Assembly: GCF_003148665.1 (NCBI RefSeq)
Contig: NZ_QGGQ01000008.1
Span: 126,566 to 190,565, forward strand
DNA from: Maribacter polysiphoniae
GTDB lineage: Bacteria > Bacteroidota > Bacteroidia > Flavobacteriales > Flavobacteriaceae
Length of the DNA: 64,000 nt
Reading direction: 5' to 3'
Positions within the stretch are counted from its first letter, which is position 1. The number at the start of each line of letters is the position of its first letter. Under the pieces are notes generated by a model, which made no database searches, had not been told where the DNA came from, and worked only from the letters and a program-made list of their open reading frames with translations. Positions 45,510 to 54,331 of this stretch are shown one piece after another. The position numbers and the translations under genes were made by a program.

Positions 45510-46598
45510 TTATAATTTTTCTTTTAATCCTTCCAAAAATCCAAAATAAGCGGGTTTGGGCTGCAGGTCCCCGTCATAGATCGTTGGCCAATCCTTGAGA
45601 TTGAAAAAAGGATTGATCCAGGTATCCCTATCGGTAAAATCCCAAAAGGTAATCCCGAATTGTTGTTCTTTTGGAACAATGGTACGATACATGCGAACAA
45701 GGTTCCTGTATTTATCCGCTTGGGCCAATTTCATTTCCCCAGTCAATTCCTTGTACACCTGAACACCCCCATTTCTGGTATCATCATGGGTATTGAAAAT
45801 AATATCCACTTCGGAAAGATGAATCTGCAACCCCGTTTCAGAAGCCTTTTTTAGCGCGTTTGCTATGACCTCATCAGGGATATCCATTCGTATATGCATT
45901 TGAAAACCTATTCCGGAAATGGGGACTCCCTTATTCCTCAAACTTTGTATTACATCGAGGGTGGCTTTCAATTTTACCGTATCCCTTTCGATATTGAAAT
46001 CGTTATAAAAAAGAATGGCATCGGGATCTGCCTCATGTGCGTAGGTAAAAGCCTTGGCTATGTAATCCTCACCCATGGAGTTGTACCAAATAGTTTCGCG
46101 CATGGCACCCCCTGCGGATTCCAATCCTTCATTGACAACATCCCAAGCCTTTACTTTTCCTTTATACCGTCCCACATAAGTTTCAATGTATTCTTTCATA
46201 AACCCCCCAAGCCATGTACTATCGGCCAATGCCTTTTCTTCTACCCATTTGGGTGTGGAACTATGCCAAATTAAATTATGCCCAAACAATCGTTGATTAT
46301 GTTTTTGGGCATAATCAAGTATACTATCGATTCTACCCCAATAATAGGCCCCTTCCTGGGGAAGGACCCTATTCATTTTCATATCACTGGCGGAAGTGAT
46401 ACTATTAAAATTCCTTGTCTCCAATGCCTGTAGTTCAGCATCCTTTGTCAATGTTTCGATTCGGATGGCCGTTCCTATGGGAAAATCGGCGTAGTCCTTC
46501 AAACCGGAATCCATATCCTGGCTTAAAAGACCCTCTGAAAAAAAAGATATGGCCATAATTGCAAAAATATACCTGTAATTGAAATACTTGTTTTCCAT
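45510..46598 (-). CDS. GH10 endo-beta-1,4-xylanase, secreted
   Basis: A 362-residue GH10 enzyme with a signal peptide (to about residue 27, SEGLLSQ) and no lipobox Cys. The acid/base is E157 in AWDVVNEGLE and the nucleophile E263 in HLSEVDIIFN; GHNLIWHSSTPKW and FYNDFNIE are typical. It lacks added modules. Probably periplasmic, cutting imported xylooligosaccharides. A terminator lies just upstream, between it and the PKD-GH10 gene. Confidence 0.9.
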   Translation of the reverse strand: MENKYFNYRYIFAIMAISFFSEGLLSQDMDSGLKDYADFPIGTAIRIETLTKDAELQALETRNFNSITSASDMKMNRVLPQEGAYYWGRIDSILDYAQKHNQRLFGHNLIWHSSTPKWVEEKALADSTWLGGFMKEYIETYVGRYKGKVKAWDVVNEGLESAGGAMRETIWYNSMGEDYIAKAFTYAHEADPDAILFYNDFNIERDTVKLKATLDVIQSLRNKGVPISGIGFQMHIRMDIPDEVIANALKKASETGLQIHLSEVDIIFNTHDDTRNGGVQVYKELTGEMKLAQADKYRNLVRMYRTIVPKEQQFGITFWDFTDRDTWINPFFNLKDWPTIYDGDLQPKPAYFGFLEGLKEKL

Positions 46599-46611
46599 GA
46601 TTGAAATTGAT

Positions 46612-46644
46612 AAAAAAAGCCTAAATAATTAAATTTAGGCTTTT
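46612..46644 (-). terminator. Terminator inside the leftward xylanase cluster
   Basis: On the minus strand AAAAGCCTAAAT pairs with ATTTAGGCTTTT across a 6-base loop and is followed by further T residues. It falls between two GH10 genes 31 bases after the first stop, so the distal genes are either attenuated or have their own promoter. Confidence 0.8.
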
Positions 46645-46674
46645 CCAATGTTTATGTGATATTCATTTTAAAGC

Positions 46675-48030
46675 TTACTGTAAACCTTCCACATACCCTT
46701 GATAAGCCTGCTTTTTGTTATAATTTTCATCGAACAACAAAGGCCAATCAGGATTTCCCCAGAAGTCGATCAACCAAGATTCATTGTCCCTTAGTCCCCA
46801 AACGGTCAATGCAAACTTATTGTCCAGGGGAATGGCATTGTAGATCTGCACTACTTCCTTATACTTCGCCTTTTGGGCAGTTGCCCTCTCGTTGGTCAAT
46901 GTTGTTTGATCCCCATCGGGATTCGCCCTTATATCCAACTCGGAAAAATGGAGTTTCAATCCCCTACTGACCGTAGCATCCGCAACACTTTGGATATCTG
47001 CCGCGGAAGGACCGTTATAGGAAATATGCATTTGGGCACCCACACCATCGATGAGGTTTCCTAAATCATCAACCAAATCAAATATGGCTGCGCGTTTGCT
47101 TGAACTCGCGGCAATGTTATAGTCATTGTAAAACAAGAGAACATCCGGATCAGCATCCCTAGCCCATTGAAAACACTTTCTAATGTAGTCATCACCCATT
47201 TTATCCTTGAAAACAGAGCTTCTAAGTGGATTACCCGAACCGTCGTCTATAGCTTCGTTTACAACATCCCATGAACGTACTTTTCCTTTATAACGGGTTA
47301 CTACTGTGGTAATATAATCTTGCACCATGGCCTCGAACTCCGCGTCGGATCCTAAAAAATCAGTAACCCAATCCGGGGTCGCATTATGCCAAATAAGGGC
47401 ATGCCCATGAACATTCATGTCATTTGCCTGCGCAAAATTTACGATAGCATCCGCAGCGGAAAAATCATAGTTCCCTTCCGATGGATACATGACGTTCATT
47501 TTCATCTCATATTCCGATGTTAGATTGTTAAATTCCTGTTTCAACAAATCCGTATATTGATTATCACCACTAACCCATGAAGAACGAGTGATCATACCGA
47601 CGGAAAAAGTTGTCGCCAACCCTTTAAGTCCTTCACCGGAAACCGAACCACAAATACCATTGGGGCAAATACCATTTTCATCAACGATGATTTTTTTGCT
47701 TTCCTCGGTCTTTCCAGCCTTATTGGTTACAGTCAATTTAATAGTATATTCTCCGGGATTGGCATAGGTTACCTCTTCCAATCCTGCAGCATCATTTACT
47801 GTTCCGTTGCCTAATCCGAAATCCCATACACTTGTAAAGTCGGTCTCCCCCACTGAAGTATTATTCAGGAACAAGACATGGGCATCGGTTTCCGAAATCG
47901 TATATTCAAAAGAGGCCTGGACCTTATTAACGGGGATTATAGGCTCTGGCTCTGGTTCATATCCGTCGGAGGAACAGGAAAATACCGTTAATACGACTGA
48001 TAGTAACAGAAATAAGTGATTTACTTTCAT
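46675..48030 (-). CDS. PKD-GH10 endo-xylanase lipoprotein
   Basis: About 451 residues. Lipoprotein signal with lipid on C19 (VFSC), a Glu/Pro spacer (EPEPEP), a PKD-like beta domain (about 36-117) and a GH10 catalytic domain (about 130-451). The acid/base is E259 in SWDVVNEAIDDG and the nucleophile E364 in HFSELDIRANPDGD. The acidic stretch after the lipid Cys resembles a surface-export signal, so it is a likely cell-surface xylanase. The ATG at 48030 was preferred; one five codons upstream is possible. It follows the binding-protein gene closely. Confidence 0.9.
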   Translation of the reverse strand: MKVNHLFLLLSVVLTVFSCSSDGYEPEPEPIIPVNKVQASFEYTISETDAHVLFLNNTSVGETDFTSVWDFGLGNGTVNDAAGLEEVTYANPGEYTIKLTVTNKAGKTEESKKIIVDENGICPNGICGSVSGEGLKGLATTFSVGMITRSSWVSGDNQYTDLLKQEFNNLTSEYEMKMNVMYPSEGNYDFSAADAIVNFAQANDMNVHGHALIWHNATPDWVTDFLGSDAEFEAMVQDYITTVVTRYKGKVRSWDVVNEAIDDGSGNPLRSSVFKDKMGDDYIRKCFQWARDADPDVLLFYNDYNIAASSSKRAAIFDLVDDLGNLIDGVGAQMHISYNGPSAADIQSVADATVSRGLKLHFSELDIRANPDGDQTTLTNERATAQKAKYKEVVQIYNAIPLDNKFALTVWGLRDNESWLIDFWGNPDWPLLFDENYNKKQAYQGYVEGLQ

Positions 48031-48063
48031 AATAATATGTTTCATATTTCCCTGTTTTTTCTT

Positions 48064-49329
48064 TTAGTTTTTTACAACCTTAATGTTATCGATAACGAAA
48101 CTACCACCGGTAGCCCCCATATCCATTGCTATTAAGGTAGTGGCCGAATTCGCGGTAAAACTCCATGAATATTGTTGCCAATCTTCGGTTACCGTATAAT
48201 CGCCTGCGTATTGTTCCCCGCCAACCCCTGGGTTCGTAGAATAACGCATAACAACAGGATCACCTTTTGCCCAAAGTGAAACGGTATATTCCTGACCATC
48301 CTCGGTAGGGAATGCATCACTAACAAATTGTGTGTCCCAAGGGTTTCCGTCTGCAGGGTTATTGACTCTCATCGCCCTAGACCCACTGAGTACCTCCGTT
48401 ACCTCTGCAATTACCCTATCTCCACCGTTGTATTTGTTCCAGTTGGTAAAATCGTCACCATCACCTTCCTCAAGGCCACCGTTCAACAACTCACTATCGT
48501 TGGAAGGTAAGTCCAAGGCACTCGTACCTTTCACCATTTCTACGGCATCAATAATAAAATTACCTGAGGTAGCTCCCATATCCAAAGCGATTAAGGTTGT
48601 TTCGGAATTGGCTGTGAATGTAAAGGAATATTGACCCCAATCTTCGGTTATTGTATAATCACCGGCATATTGATCACCCCCAACACCTGGATTCGTTGAA
48701 AATCGTATCACCGATGGGTCTCCTTTCGCCCAAAGGGAAACGGTATAATCCGCACCATTCTCAGTCGCGATACCATCAGTAACGAATTGGGTATCCCAAG
48801 GATTTCCATCTGCTGGATTCATCACTTTAGCGGCCCTATAGCCCACCAAAACCTCTACAGTTTCTGAGGTAATCCTATCGCTTCCATTGTTTTTGTTCCA
48901 ATTGGTGAATTCATTATCATCGCCATCAACAAAATAGGCGTTCTGTATAAGGTTTTCCGGATTGGTCAAAAATCGTACATCTGTTGGTGGTGGCAGAACG
49001 ACTGTCAAACTTTGGGTGGTTTGTAAATAAGAACTGGTACCGACCATTGTCAACGTAACGGTCTTATCCCCAGCAGTACCGAATTGATGTTCCAAAACCC
49101 CATTATCAGCGTATTTAGCAGTTTCATCCGAAAACTCCCAATAACTATAGAATTCCCCTTTATCAGCAGTGGTATTCTCCAAGTAATAAATGCTGGAGTT
49201 CTCAGCTGATTCGGTTATCGTAAAAGAAGGTTGCTCGGAAAGAGTTACAATATCAGAATCGTCATTATCATCGCAAGACCATATCAATAGTCCCAGAAAA
49301 AATAAGTAGTATAATTTATTTGATTTCAT
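48064..49329 (-). CDS. Surface glycan-binding lipoprotein with two near-identical CBM modules
   Basis: A 421-residue lipoprotein (signal ending IWSC, then acidic DDNDDSD, a surface-export-like signature). A PKD-like domain (about 30-110) is followed by two copies of a CBM4/CBM22-like module (about 125-275 and 280-421). Both share FTNWNK, NPADGNPWDTQFV, TVSLWAKGDP, STNPGVGG and QYAGDYT, and differ mostly at single residues, so the duplication is recent or kept alike by conversion. It has no catalytic residues; the place after susD suggests the xylan-binding partner of SusD. Confidence 0.85.
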   Translation of the reverse strand: MKSNKLYYLFFLGLLIWSCDDNDDSDIVTLSEQPSFTITESAENSSIYYLENTTADKGEFYSYWEFSDETAKYADNGVLEHQFGTAGDKTVTLTMVGTSSYLQTTQSLTVVLPPPTDVRFLTNPENLIQNAYFVDGDDNEFTNWNKNNGSDRITSETVEVLVGYRAAKVMNPADGNPWDTQFVTDGIATENGADYTVSLWAKGDPSVIRFSTNPGVGGDQYAGDYTITEDWGQYSFTFTANSETTLIALDMGATSGNFIIDAVEMVKGTSALDLPSNDSELLNGGLEEGDGDDFTNWNKYNGGDRVIAEVTEVLSGSRAMRVNNPADGNPWDTQFVSDAFPTEDGQEYTVSLWAKGDPVVMRYSTNPGVGGEQYAGDYTVTEDWQQYSWSFTANSATTLIAMDMGATGGSFVIDNIKVVKN

Positions 49330-49373
49330 AATTGTGATAGTTGAATTAATAATTTACGTTTTGAGTTTGGGAA

Positions 49374-49420
49374 AATTTGGGAAGAGACAGTGCATATCCC
49401 TATGCACTGTTCCCCAAATT
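49374..49420 (-). other. Long two-part hairpin between susD and the binding-protein gene
   Basis: ACAGTGCATA pairs perfectly with TATGCACTGT around a 4-base loop, and outside it AATTTGGG pairs with CCCAAATT. It follows the susD stop by 30 bases. There is no real T run, so it looks like an mRNA-stabilising or partial-attenuation element, which would keep susCD expressed above the downstream genes. Confidence 0.7.
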
Positions 49421-49449
49421 AAACTAACTCTAAAACTAATTTTCTTAAA

Positions 49450-50940
49450 TTAATAACCAGGGTTTTGGTCAGCACTGGTCAAATTGGCGTTAGAACTAAT
49501 TTCCCTGTCAGGGATAGGCCACAATTCGTGCTTACCTGCCTGAAAATTAGTGTCCGCCAATTCTGAAGCAACTATGCCCCAGCGGATCATATCATCAAAA
49601 CGAACCTGCTCGCCATTCAGTTCTACCTTGCGTTCGTGTACAATAGCATCGAAAACCTGTGCCTTTGACAAGTTAAGTGGTAGATTGGCCAAACCGGCCC
49701 TTGTCCTTACCCTGTTTATTAACCCTATCGCATCCGCCTGTGTTCCCACTTCATTCTCACACTCGGCCATCATCAAAAGAACATCGGAATAGCGAATGAT
49801 TTTTACATTGATGCCTGACTCCGATGCCTCATCGGTCTGCTTGTAATAATTTTGATATTTTTTCCAAGCAACGCTACGGACATTACCCCCATTTTCTGCA
49901 AAATCATCTGCAACAAAGGTATTCTGCCCATTATTATAGGTATCTCCTGGGACATAAAAACTTCCTTGGAACCTATTGTCGCCAGGTTCAAACTCGGCAA
50001 CCAAATCATCTGAAGGATATACGTTGAACCAGTTAAGAACACCATAATCCTGACCTCTAAATGTGGCATGGTTTGGTCCTGAACCACTAACAGGGGAATC
50101 CCATTTAGCACCTGTACCCAAAGCAATATCATATTCAACTTCAAACACGGATTCTATTCCATGTTCAGTCTCTTCCTTAAAGTTATCGTAATAATCAGTT
50201 TCCAAATCATAACCGGACATTGCCTGAAAAGCATCCAAAGCCGCTCCATATTCCTTTTCATACAACAACACTTTTCCTAGGAATGCCTGTGCAGCCCCTT
50301 TAGTGGCCCTACCTTTATCTTCCTCAGACTTACGCAATAAATTGGCCGATGCAAAAGTCAAGTCCTCAACAATCAGATTGATTACCTCAGCCTTGGTACT
50401 CCTTGGTGAACCTTCAGGAACATCTTCGGCAGTTCCCGAACGTATAGGGACACCACCAAACCTATTGACCAACAACCAATAATAATATGCTCTCAAGAAC
50501 CGTGCTTCACCAATAAACTTCCGCTTCCTGGCTGGACTCAATTCACTGTCTGAAATTTCATTGATCTTATCGGCATTACCGATTATAAAATTGGCCTTAT
50601 TGATTCCTCTATAGCAACTATCCCAATAATCGAATATTTGATTATTACTTGAATCGAATGAAAAATCCGCGAACGTAACCTTATCACCTTCCTGCTGGGA
50701 ATTTCCCGCATTTTCATGTGACATGTTATCCATCATATAAAACATCAATCGTCCATACAGACCAAAGGGCTGAAGGTTTGCATATGCTGCATTTATTGCC
50801 GATTGAACCTGGGATTCATTCGAGAAAAAGGTGTCTGGTGACAATTGATTGGGGTTTGACAATTCCAGATCGTTCTCTGAACAGGAATCCACCAAAAACA
50901 CTCCCATTAACAATATTACTAGTAGTTTATATTTTGACAT
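49450..50940 (-). CDS. susD: SusD/RagB-family nutrient-binding lipoprotein
   Basis: A 496-residue outer-membrane lipoprotein (signal ending LVDSC). Typical SusD features are LEL...NPNQLSPDTFFSNE near the N terminus, the tetratricopeptide-like helical core (ARFLRAYYYWLLVNRFGG, TKGAAQAFLGKVLLYEKEY) and the C-terminal region with MMAECENEVGTQADAIGLIN and ERKVELNGEQVRFDDMIRWG. It acts as a lid that captures xylan fragments for the SusC channel. It starts 12 bases after susC. Confidence 0.93.
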   Translation of the reverse strand: MSKYKLLVILLMGVFLVDSCSENDLELSNPNQLSPDTFFSNESQVQSAINAAYANLQPFGLYGRLMFYMMDNMSHENAGNSQQEGDKVTFADFSFDSSNNQIFDYWDSCYRGINKANFIIGNADKINEISDSELSPARKRKFIGEARFLRAYYYWLLVNRFGGVPIRSGTAEDVPEGSPRSTKAEVINLIVEDLTFASANLLRKSEEDKGRATKGAAQAFLGKVLLYEKEYGAALDAFQAMSGYDLETDYYDNFKEETEHGIESVFEVEYDIALGTGAKWDSPVSGSGPNHATFRGQDYGVLNWFNVYPSDDLVAEFEPGDNRFQGSFYVPGDTYNNGQNTFVADDFAENGGNVRSVAWKKYQNYYKQTDEASESGINVKIIRYSDVLLMMAECENEVGTQADAIGLINRVRTRAGLANLPLNLSKAQVFDAIVHERKVELNGEQVRFDDMIRWGIVASELADTNFQAGKHELWPIPDREISSNANLTSADQNPGY

Positions 50941-50952
50941 GATTATTTTTAT

Positions 50953-53943
50953 TTAAAATGTTACTTGAAGTCCTAACAAAAATGATTTTGGTTGTGGGTA
51001 TAAACCTCGATCAATACCAAATTCATTACCGCCCAATTCCGGATCCAAACCTGAATAATCAGTTATGGTAACTAGATTTTGTCCACTGATATAAATTCTG
51101 AACTTGGATATATACTCTTCCAAGAAATTGCTTGAAAGGGTATAGCCTAAAGTCACATTCTTTAACCTGGCGTAAGACCCATCCTCAACAAAACGATCGG
51201 ACACTCCGTTGTTTTGTGGTGCTCCCAATGCCCTAGGTTCCGTACCCGATGGGTTTGATAAAGACCAACGATTATTATTGTAGTCTTGGCTGATATTGAA
51301 CAATCTATTGGCACCCCCTACCAAATCATAGGTGTTGGTATTGAATATTTCATTGCCGGATACCCCCGTTACGAATAGATTAAAATCGAAATTCTTATAA
51401 TTGGCATCGAAATTAAAACCATAGGTAAGGTCTGGGAAAGGGTTGCCTATGATATCCCTATCTTCAGAAGTAATATCCCCATCATTGTTTAAATCCTTAA
51501 ATCGAATATCTCCAGGTTGAACTGTAGTTTGACTAGGGTTCGCCGTGAATACAGCATCTACCTCCGCTTGATTTTGGTAGATACCATCGCTAACCAAACC
51601 ATAGAAGTGAAAGAAAGACTCCCCAACCACTGTACGTGTAATGTTACCACCACCTTTAAAAGTTGAACCTACAACTCCATCAACTCCAGCTAAATTCAAA
51701 ACTTTATTCTCTGTGGTACCCAAATTCAAGTTGGCCGACCAAGTAAAGTCACCTTCACTGTCCCTATACCCTAGGCTCAATTCAAATCCTTTGGTTTCAC
51801 TAGACCCCAAGTTTACTGGTAAGCTACCTGAGTTAATACCGTTTGATGCTGGTGGTGGAATGTAAATCAATAAATCCTTACTGGTGTTTTTATAATATTC
51901 CAATGAAGCGGTAACCTTCTCTTGGAATAAACCAACGTCCAAACCAACATTCATGATTTCCTTGGACTCCCACTGTAAATCCTCATTGGCTCCACCATTG
52001 GCGGTAACCCCAAATGCGACCTCACCATTTATTGGGTATTCAAAGCCACCGGTCAATGTGGGCGCGTATAAATAGTCACCGATACCATCACTACCCGTTG
52101 TACCATAACTAGATCTAAGTTTTAAGGTACTGAAAGCCGTGTTTTTCATAAAGTTCTCTTTAGCGATATTCCATCCTAAAGAACCTGAATAGAAATTCGC
52201 CCAACGACTGTTGGCTCCAAAGCGGGAAGAAGCATCGCGTCTAATTGAAGCCGAAGCAATATACTTGTTGTCATAATTGTAGTTTACACGTCCTAAATAC
52301 CCCAATTTATTGGTTTCATAGGAACTACTACCCAAGCTAGAATCCTCATTAGACAATTGGTCAACTTCATCGGTAACGGCATTTCTACTTCCCATGCCCA
52401 CATTACTGGATTTACCTTCATATTTTTCAACCAATGCCAACAATTCAATATTATGATGGTCGGCTATGGTTCTATTATATCTAAGGCTGTTATTGAAAAT
52501 AATGGTTTGTCCGTAACCTTTACTTCTTGAAATGGACGCATAATCCTGTGCATGGGTTATACTGCCCGTTACACTATCATCACTAAAGGAAGGTACAAAA
52601 CGTTTATTGTCATATGTATAGTAATCCAACCCTACCTGGGATTTGAAATTAAGTCCGTCCAGAATCTCGAGTTCAGCATAAATATTCCCGATAATACCGA
52701 CATTCTTATTTACCGCATCACCAAGTGTTTGCACCCTAACCGGGTTTTCTGCATCCTGACCATCCACTGAGGAGGAAGGCCCTTGAAAACCACCCAAATT
52801 ATTTGGATTGTAAACCGGCAAATAAGGAGCGGCTTTTACGGCATGTTCCAATACCGTTCTACCCCCAGAGCTCAACTCTGGATTCTGTTTGCTAAAGGCC
52901 ACGGACATAGACTCCCCAACCGTTAGTTTTCCAAACTTCGCTGAACTGTTGGCCCTAAAGGAATACCTTTCAAAACCAGTTTTCACCAAGGTACCTTCTT
53001 GCTTTAAATATTCAGCGGAAAAATACTGTGAGCCATTTTCATCCCCCTTGGAAAATGATAAATTATAATCCTGGATTATACCTTGCCTAAAAACCTCATC
53101 TTGCCAATCTGTATTATTTTGATAAAGCTCCAAAGGCCTATCTGGAAATACCCCCAAGTCAGCAGCATATTTTAAGTATTCAACAGTATTTAAAACATCA
53201 TAACGCTTTGTTACGGATTGGTAACCTGTATAAGTATTAAAGTTAAGTTGGCCCTTACCCCCTTTTCCTTTTTTCGTGGTCACCAGGATTACCCCGTTAG
53301 ATCCTTGTGCACCATAAACCGCTGTGGTAGATGCATCCTTTAAGACCGATACATTTTCTATATCATTTGGACTAATACCTGAAAGGTTACCGACAATAAC
53401 CCCATCTACAACAAATAATGGACTGTTGTTGTTTAAGGAACCTAATCCACGGATCAACACCGAGGGCGTAGAACCGGGAACCCCACTATTGGCAATGGTG
53501 AGTCCTGCCGATCTTCCTTGTAAGGCAGATTCCGCATTGGTCACTGGCAAAGCACTGATCTCTTCAGACCCTACTGTTGAGATGGCCCCTGTCACTGCCA
53601 CCCTACTCTGTTTACCGTAACCAACGATTACGACTTCCTCCAATTGTTCCGAAGAAGTTTCCAACACAACATTGATGGTGGTCTGATTACCTACCTGAAT
53701 CGTTTGTGTGCGTGTACCAACGTAACTAAATACCAGTACGTCCGTGGCGTTAAGGTTATCGATGGAATAATTTCCGTCAAAATCCGTTGAAACACCGTTC
53801 GCTGTCCCTTGTACCACAACCGAGGCTACGGGTAGGGGCATACCTGAATCATCTGTCACAGTCCCTCGAACAGTCTGTTGCGACAGCATGCTTTGTGAAA
53901 AAATCATCACAACTGCGATAATTGCAATTTTCAATTTGGTCAT
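50953..53943 (-). CDS. susC: SusC/RagA-family TonB-dependent transporter
   Basis: A 996-residue TonB-dependent outer-membrane transporter. After the signal peptide comes a carboxypeptidase-regulatory-like domain (about 22-110, VRGTVTDDSGMPLPVASVVV), the TonB plug with the SusC motif VIVGYGKQSRVAVTGAIS and NVSVLKDASTTAVYGAQGSN, and a barrel ending LLGLQVTF. It imports oligosaccharides; the neighbouring GH10/GH43 enzymes point to xylooligosaccharides. Its leader (53944-54331) contains a small membrane-peptide frame and repeat elements. Confidence 0.94.
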   Translation of the reverse strand: MTKLKIAIIAVVMIFSQSMLSQQTVRGTVTDDSGMPLPVASVVVQGTANGVSTDFDGNYSIDNLNATDVLVFSYVGTRTQTIQVGNQTTINVVLETSSEQLEEVVIVGYGKQSRVAVTGAISTVGSEEISALPVTNAESALQGRSAGLTIANSGVPGSTPSVLIRGLGSLNNNSPLFVVDGVIVGNLSGISPNDIENVSVLKDASTTAVYGAQGSNGVILVTTKKGKGGKGQLNFNTYTGYQSVTKRYDVLNTVEYLKYAADLGVFPDRPLELYQNNTDWQDEVFRQGIIQDYNLSFSKGDENGSQYFSAEYLKQEGTLVKTGFERYSFRANSSAKFGKLTVGESMSVAFSKQNPELSSGGRTVLEHAVKAAPYLPVYNPNNLGGFQGPSSSVDGQDAENPVRVQTLGDAVNKNVGIIGNIYAELEILDGLNFKSQVGLDYYTYDNKRFVPSFSDDSVTGSITHAQDYASISRSKGYGQTIIFNNSLRYNRTIADHHNIELLALVEKYEGKSSNVGMGSRNAVTDEVDQLSNEDSSLGSSSYETNKLGYLGRVNYNYDNKYIASASIRRDASSRFGANSRWANFYSGSLGWNIAKENFMKNTAFSTLKLRSSYGTTGSDGIGDYLYAPTLTGGFEYPINGEVAFGVTANGGANEDLQWESKEIMNVGLDVGLFQEKVTASLEYYKNTSKDLLIYIPPPASNGINSGSLPVNLGSSETKGFELSLGYRDSEGDFTWSANLNLGTTENKVLNLAGVDGVVGSTFKGGGNITRTVVGESFFHFYGLVSDGIYQNQAEVDAVFTANPSQTTVQPGDIRFKDLNNDGDITSEDRDIIGNPFPDLTYGFNFDANYKNFDFNLFVTGVSGNEIFNTNTYDLVGGANRLFNISQDYNNNRWSLSNPSGTEPRALGAPQNNGVSDRFVEDGSYARLKNVTLGYTLSSNFLEEYISKFRIYISGQNLVTITDYSGLDPELGGNEFGIDRGLYPQPKSFLLGLQVTF

Positions 53944-54012
53944 CCTTGAGTTTGTTTAAGTTAATTTTAGTTTATTTAAAAGGTTGGTTTCTTTGAGGGA
54001 ATTCCAGTTCCT

Positions 54013-54111
54013 TCAAATCACATACGTAAAAAGAAATCCGATAAAAATCAAGATCAAACCTATAAGCAAGACTTCTCCCAAGATTTTTAATTTTGAATAT
54101 TTTTTCTTCAT
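54013..54111 (-). CDS. Possible 32-residue single-span membrane peptide in the susC leader
   Basis: An ATG-to-TGA frame of 33 codons with a strongly basic start (MKKKYSKLKI) followed by one uninterrupted hydrophobic helix (VLLIGLILIFIGFLFTY). A -7 element matching TAnnTTTG lies 25 bases upstream (54137-54144), and susC starts 69 bases past its stop. The positive-inside charge and helix length are what a real membrane peptide shows, but so short a frame can arise by chance. I recognise no family. It could be a leader peptide or a membrane partner of the uptake system. Confidence 0.45.
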   Translation of the reverse strand: MKKKYSKLKILGEVLLIGLILIFIGFLFTYVI

Positions 54112-54136
54112 CCCTAATACGACTATGCACCACTAT

Positions 54137-54144
54137 CAAAAATA
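54137..54144 (-). promoter_or_regulatory. Probable susC-operon -7 promoter element
   Basis: On the minus strand TATTTTTG matches TAnnTTTG. A TTG for the -33 box occurs only at 24 bases (54169-54171), longer than usual, as is common for activator-dependent promoters. Confidence 0.45.
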
Positions 54145-54190
54145 TATTTGTATTATAACTTTGAATGCCAAGTATTGAGCAGTAGGTGAA

Positions 54191-54258
54191 ACTAATGTTG
54201 CAAATGGGCCGTACTTTACCCTTTACACAACATTTGTGTTAATTGACGCAACATTTGT
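54191..54258. promoter_or_regulatory. Repeated CAACATTTGT elements, candidate sensor-regulator binding sites
   Basis: CAACATTTGT occurs at 54228-54237 and again at 54249-54258, exactly 21 bases apart (two helical turns). A third copy with one mismatch lies in the opposite orientation at 54191-54200 (ACTAATGTTG). They are upstream of the -7 element at 54137, where an AraC-type activator would bind. Confidence 0.5.
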
Positions 54259-54331
54259 TGTAAATGACTATGAATCATTAACATTAAAACAAAAATGAAG
54301 TGATAAAGGTGGTAATTTGTGCTAGGAAAAG

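Larger units (their letters stand above)
53944..54331. other. susC leader and promoter region
   Basis: 388 bases between the sensor stop and the susC start. It holds the small frame at 54013-54111, a -7 element at 54137-54144 and repeats at 54191-54258, each listed separately. Confidence 0.6.

Noticed and set aside
53984-54178. 64-codon plus-strand frame opposite the susC leader
   Set aside because: Residues look random, and the minus strand carries the more protein-like membrane-peptide frame.
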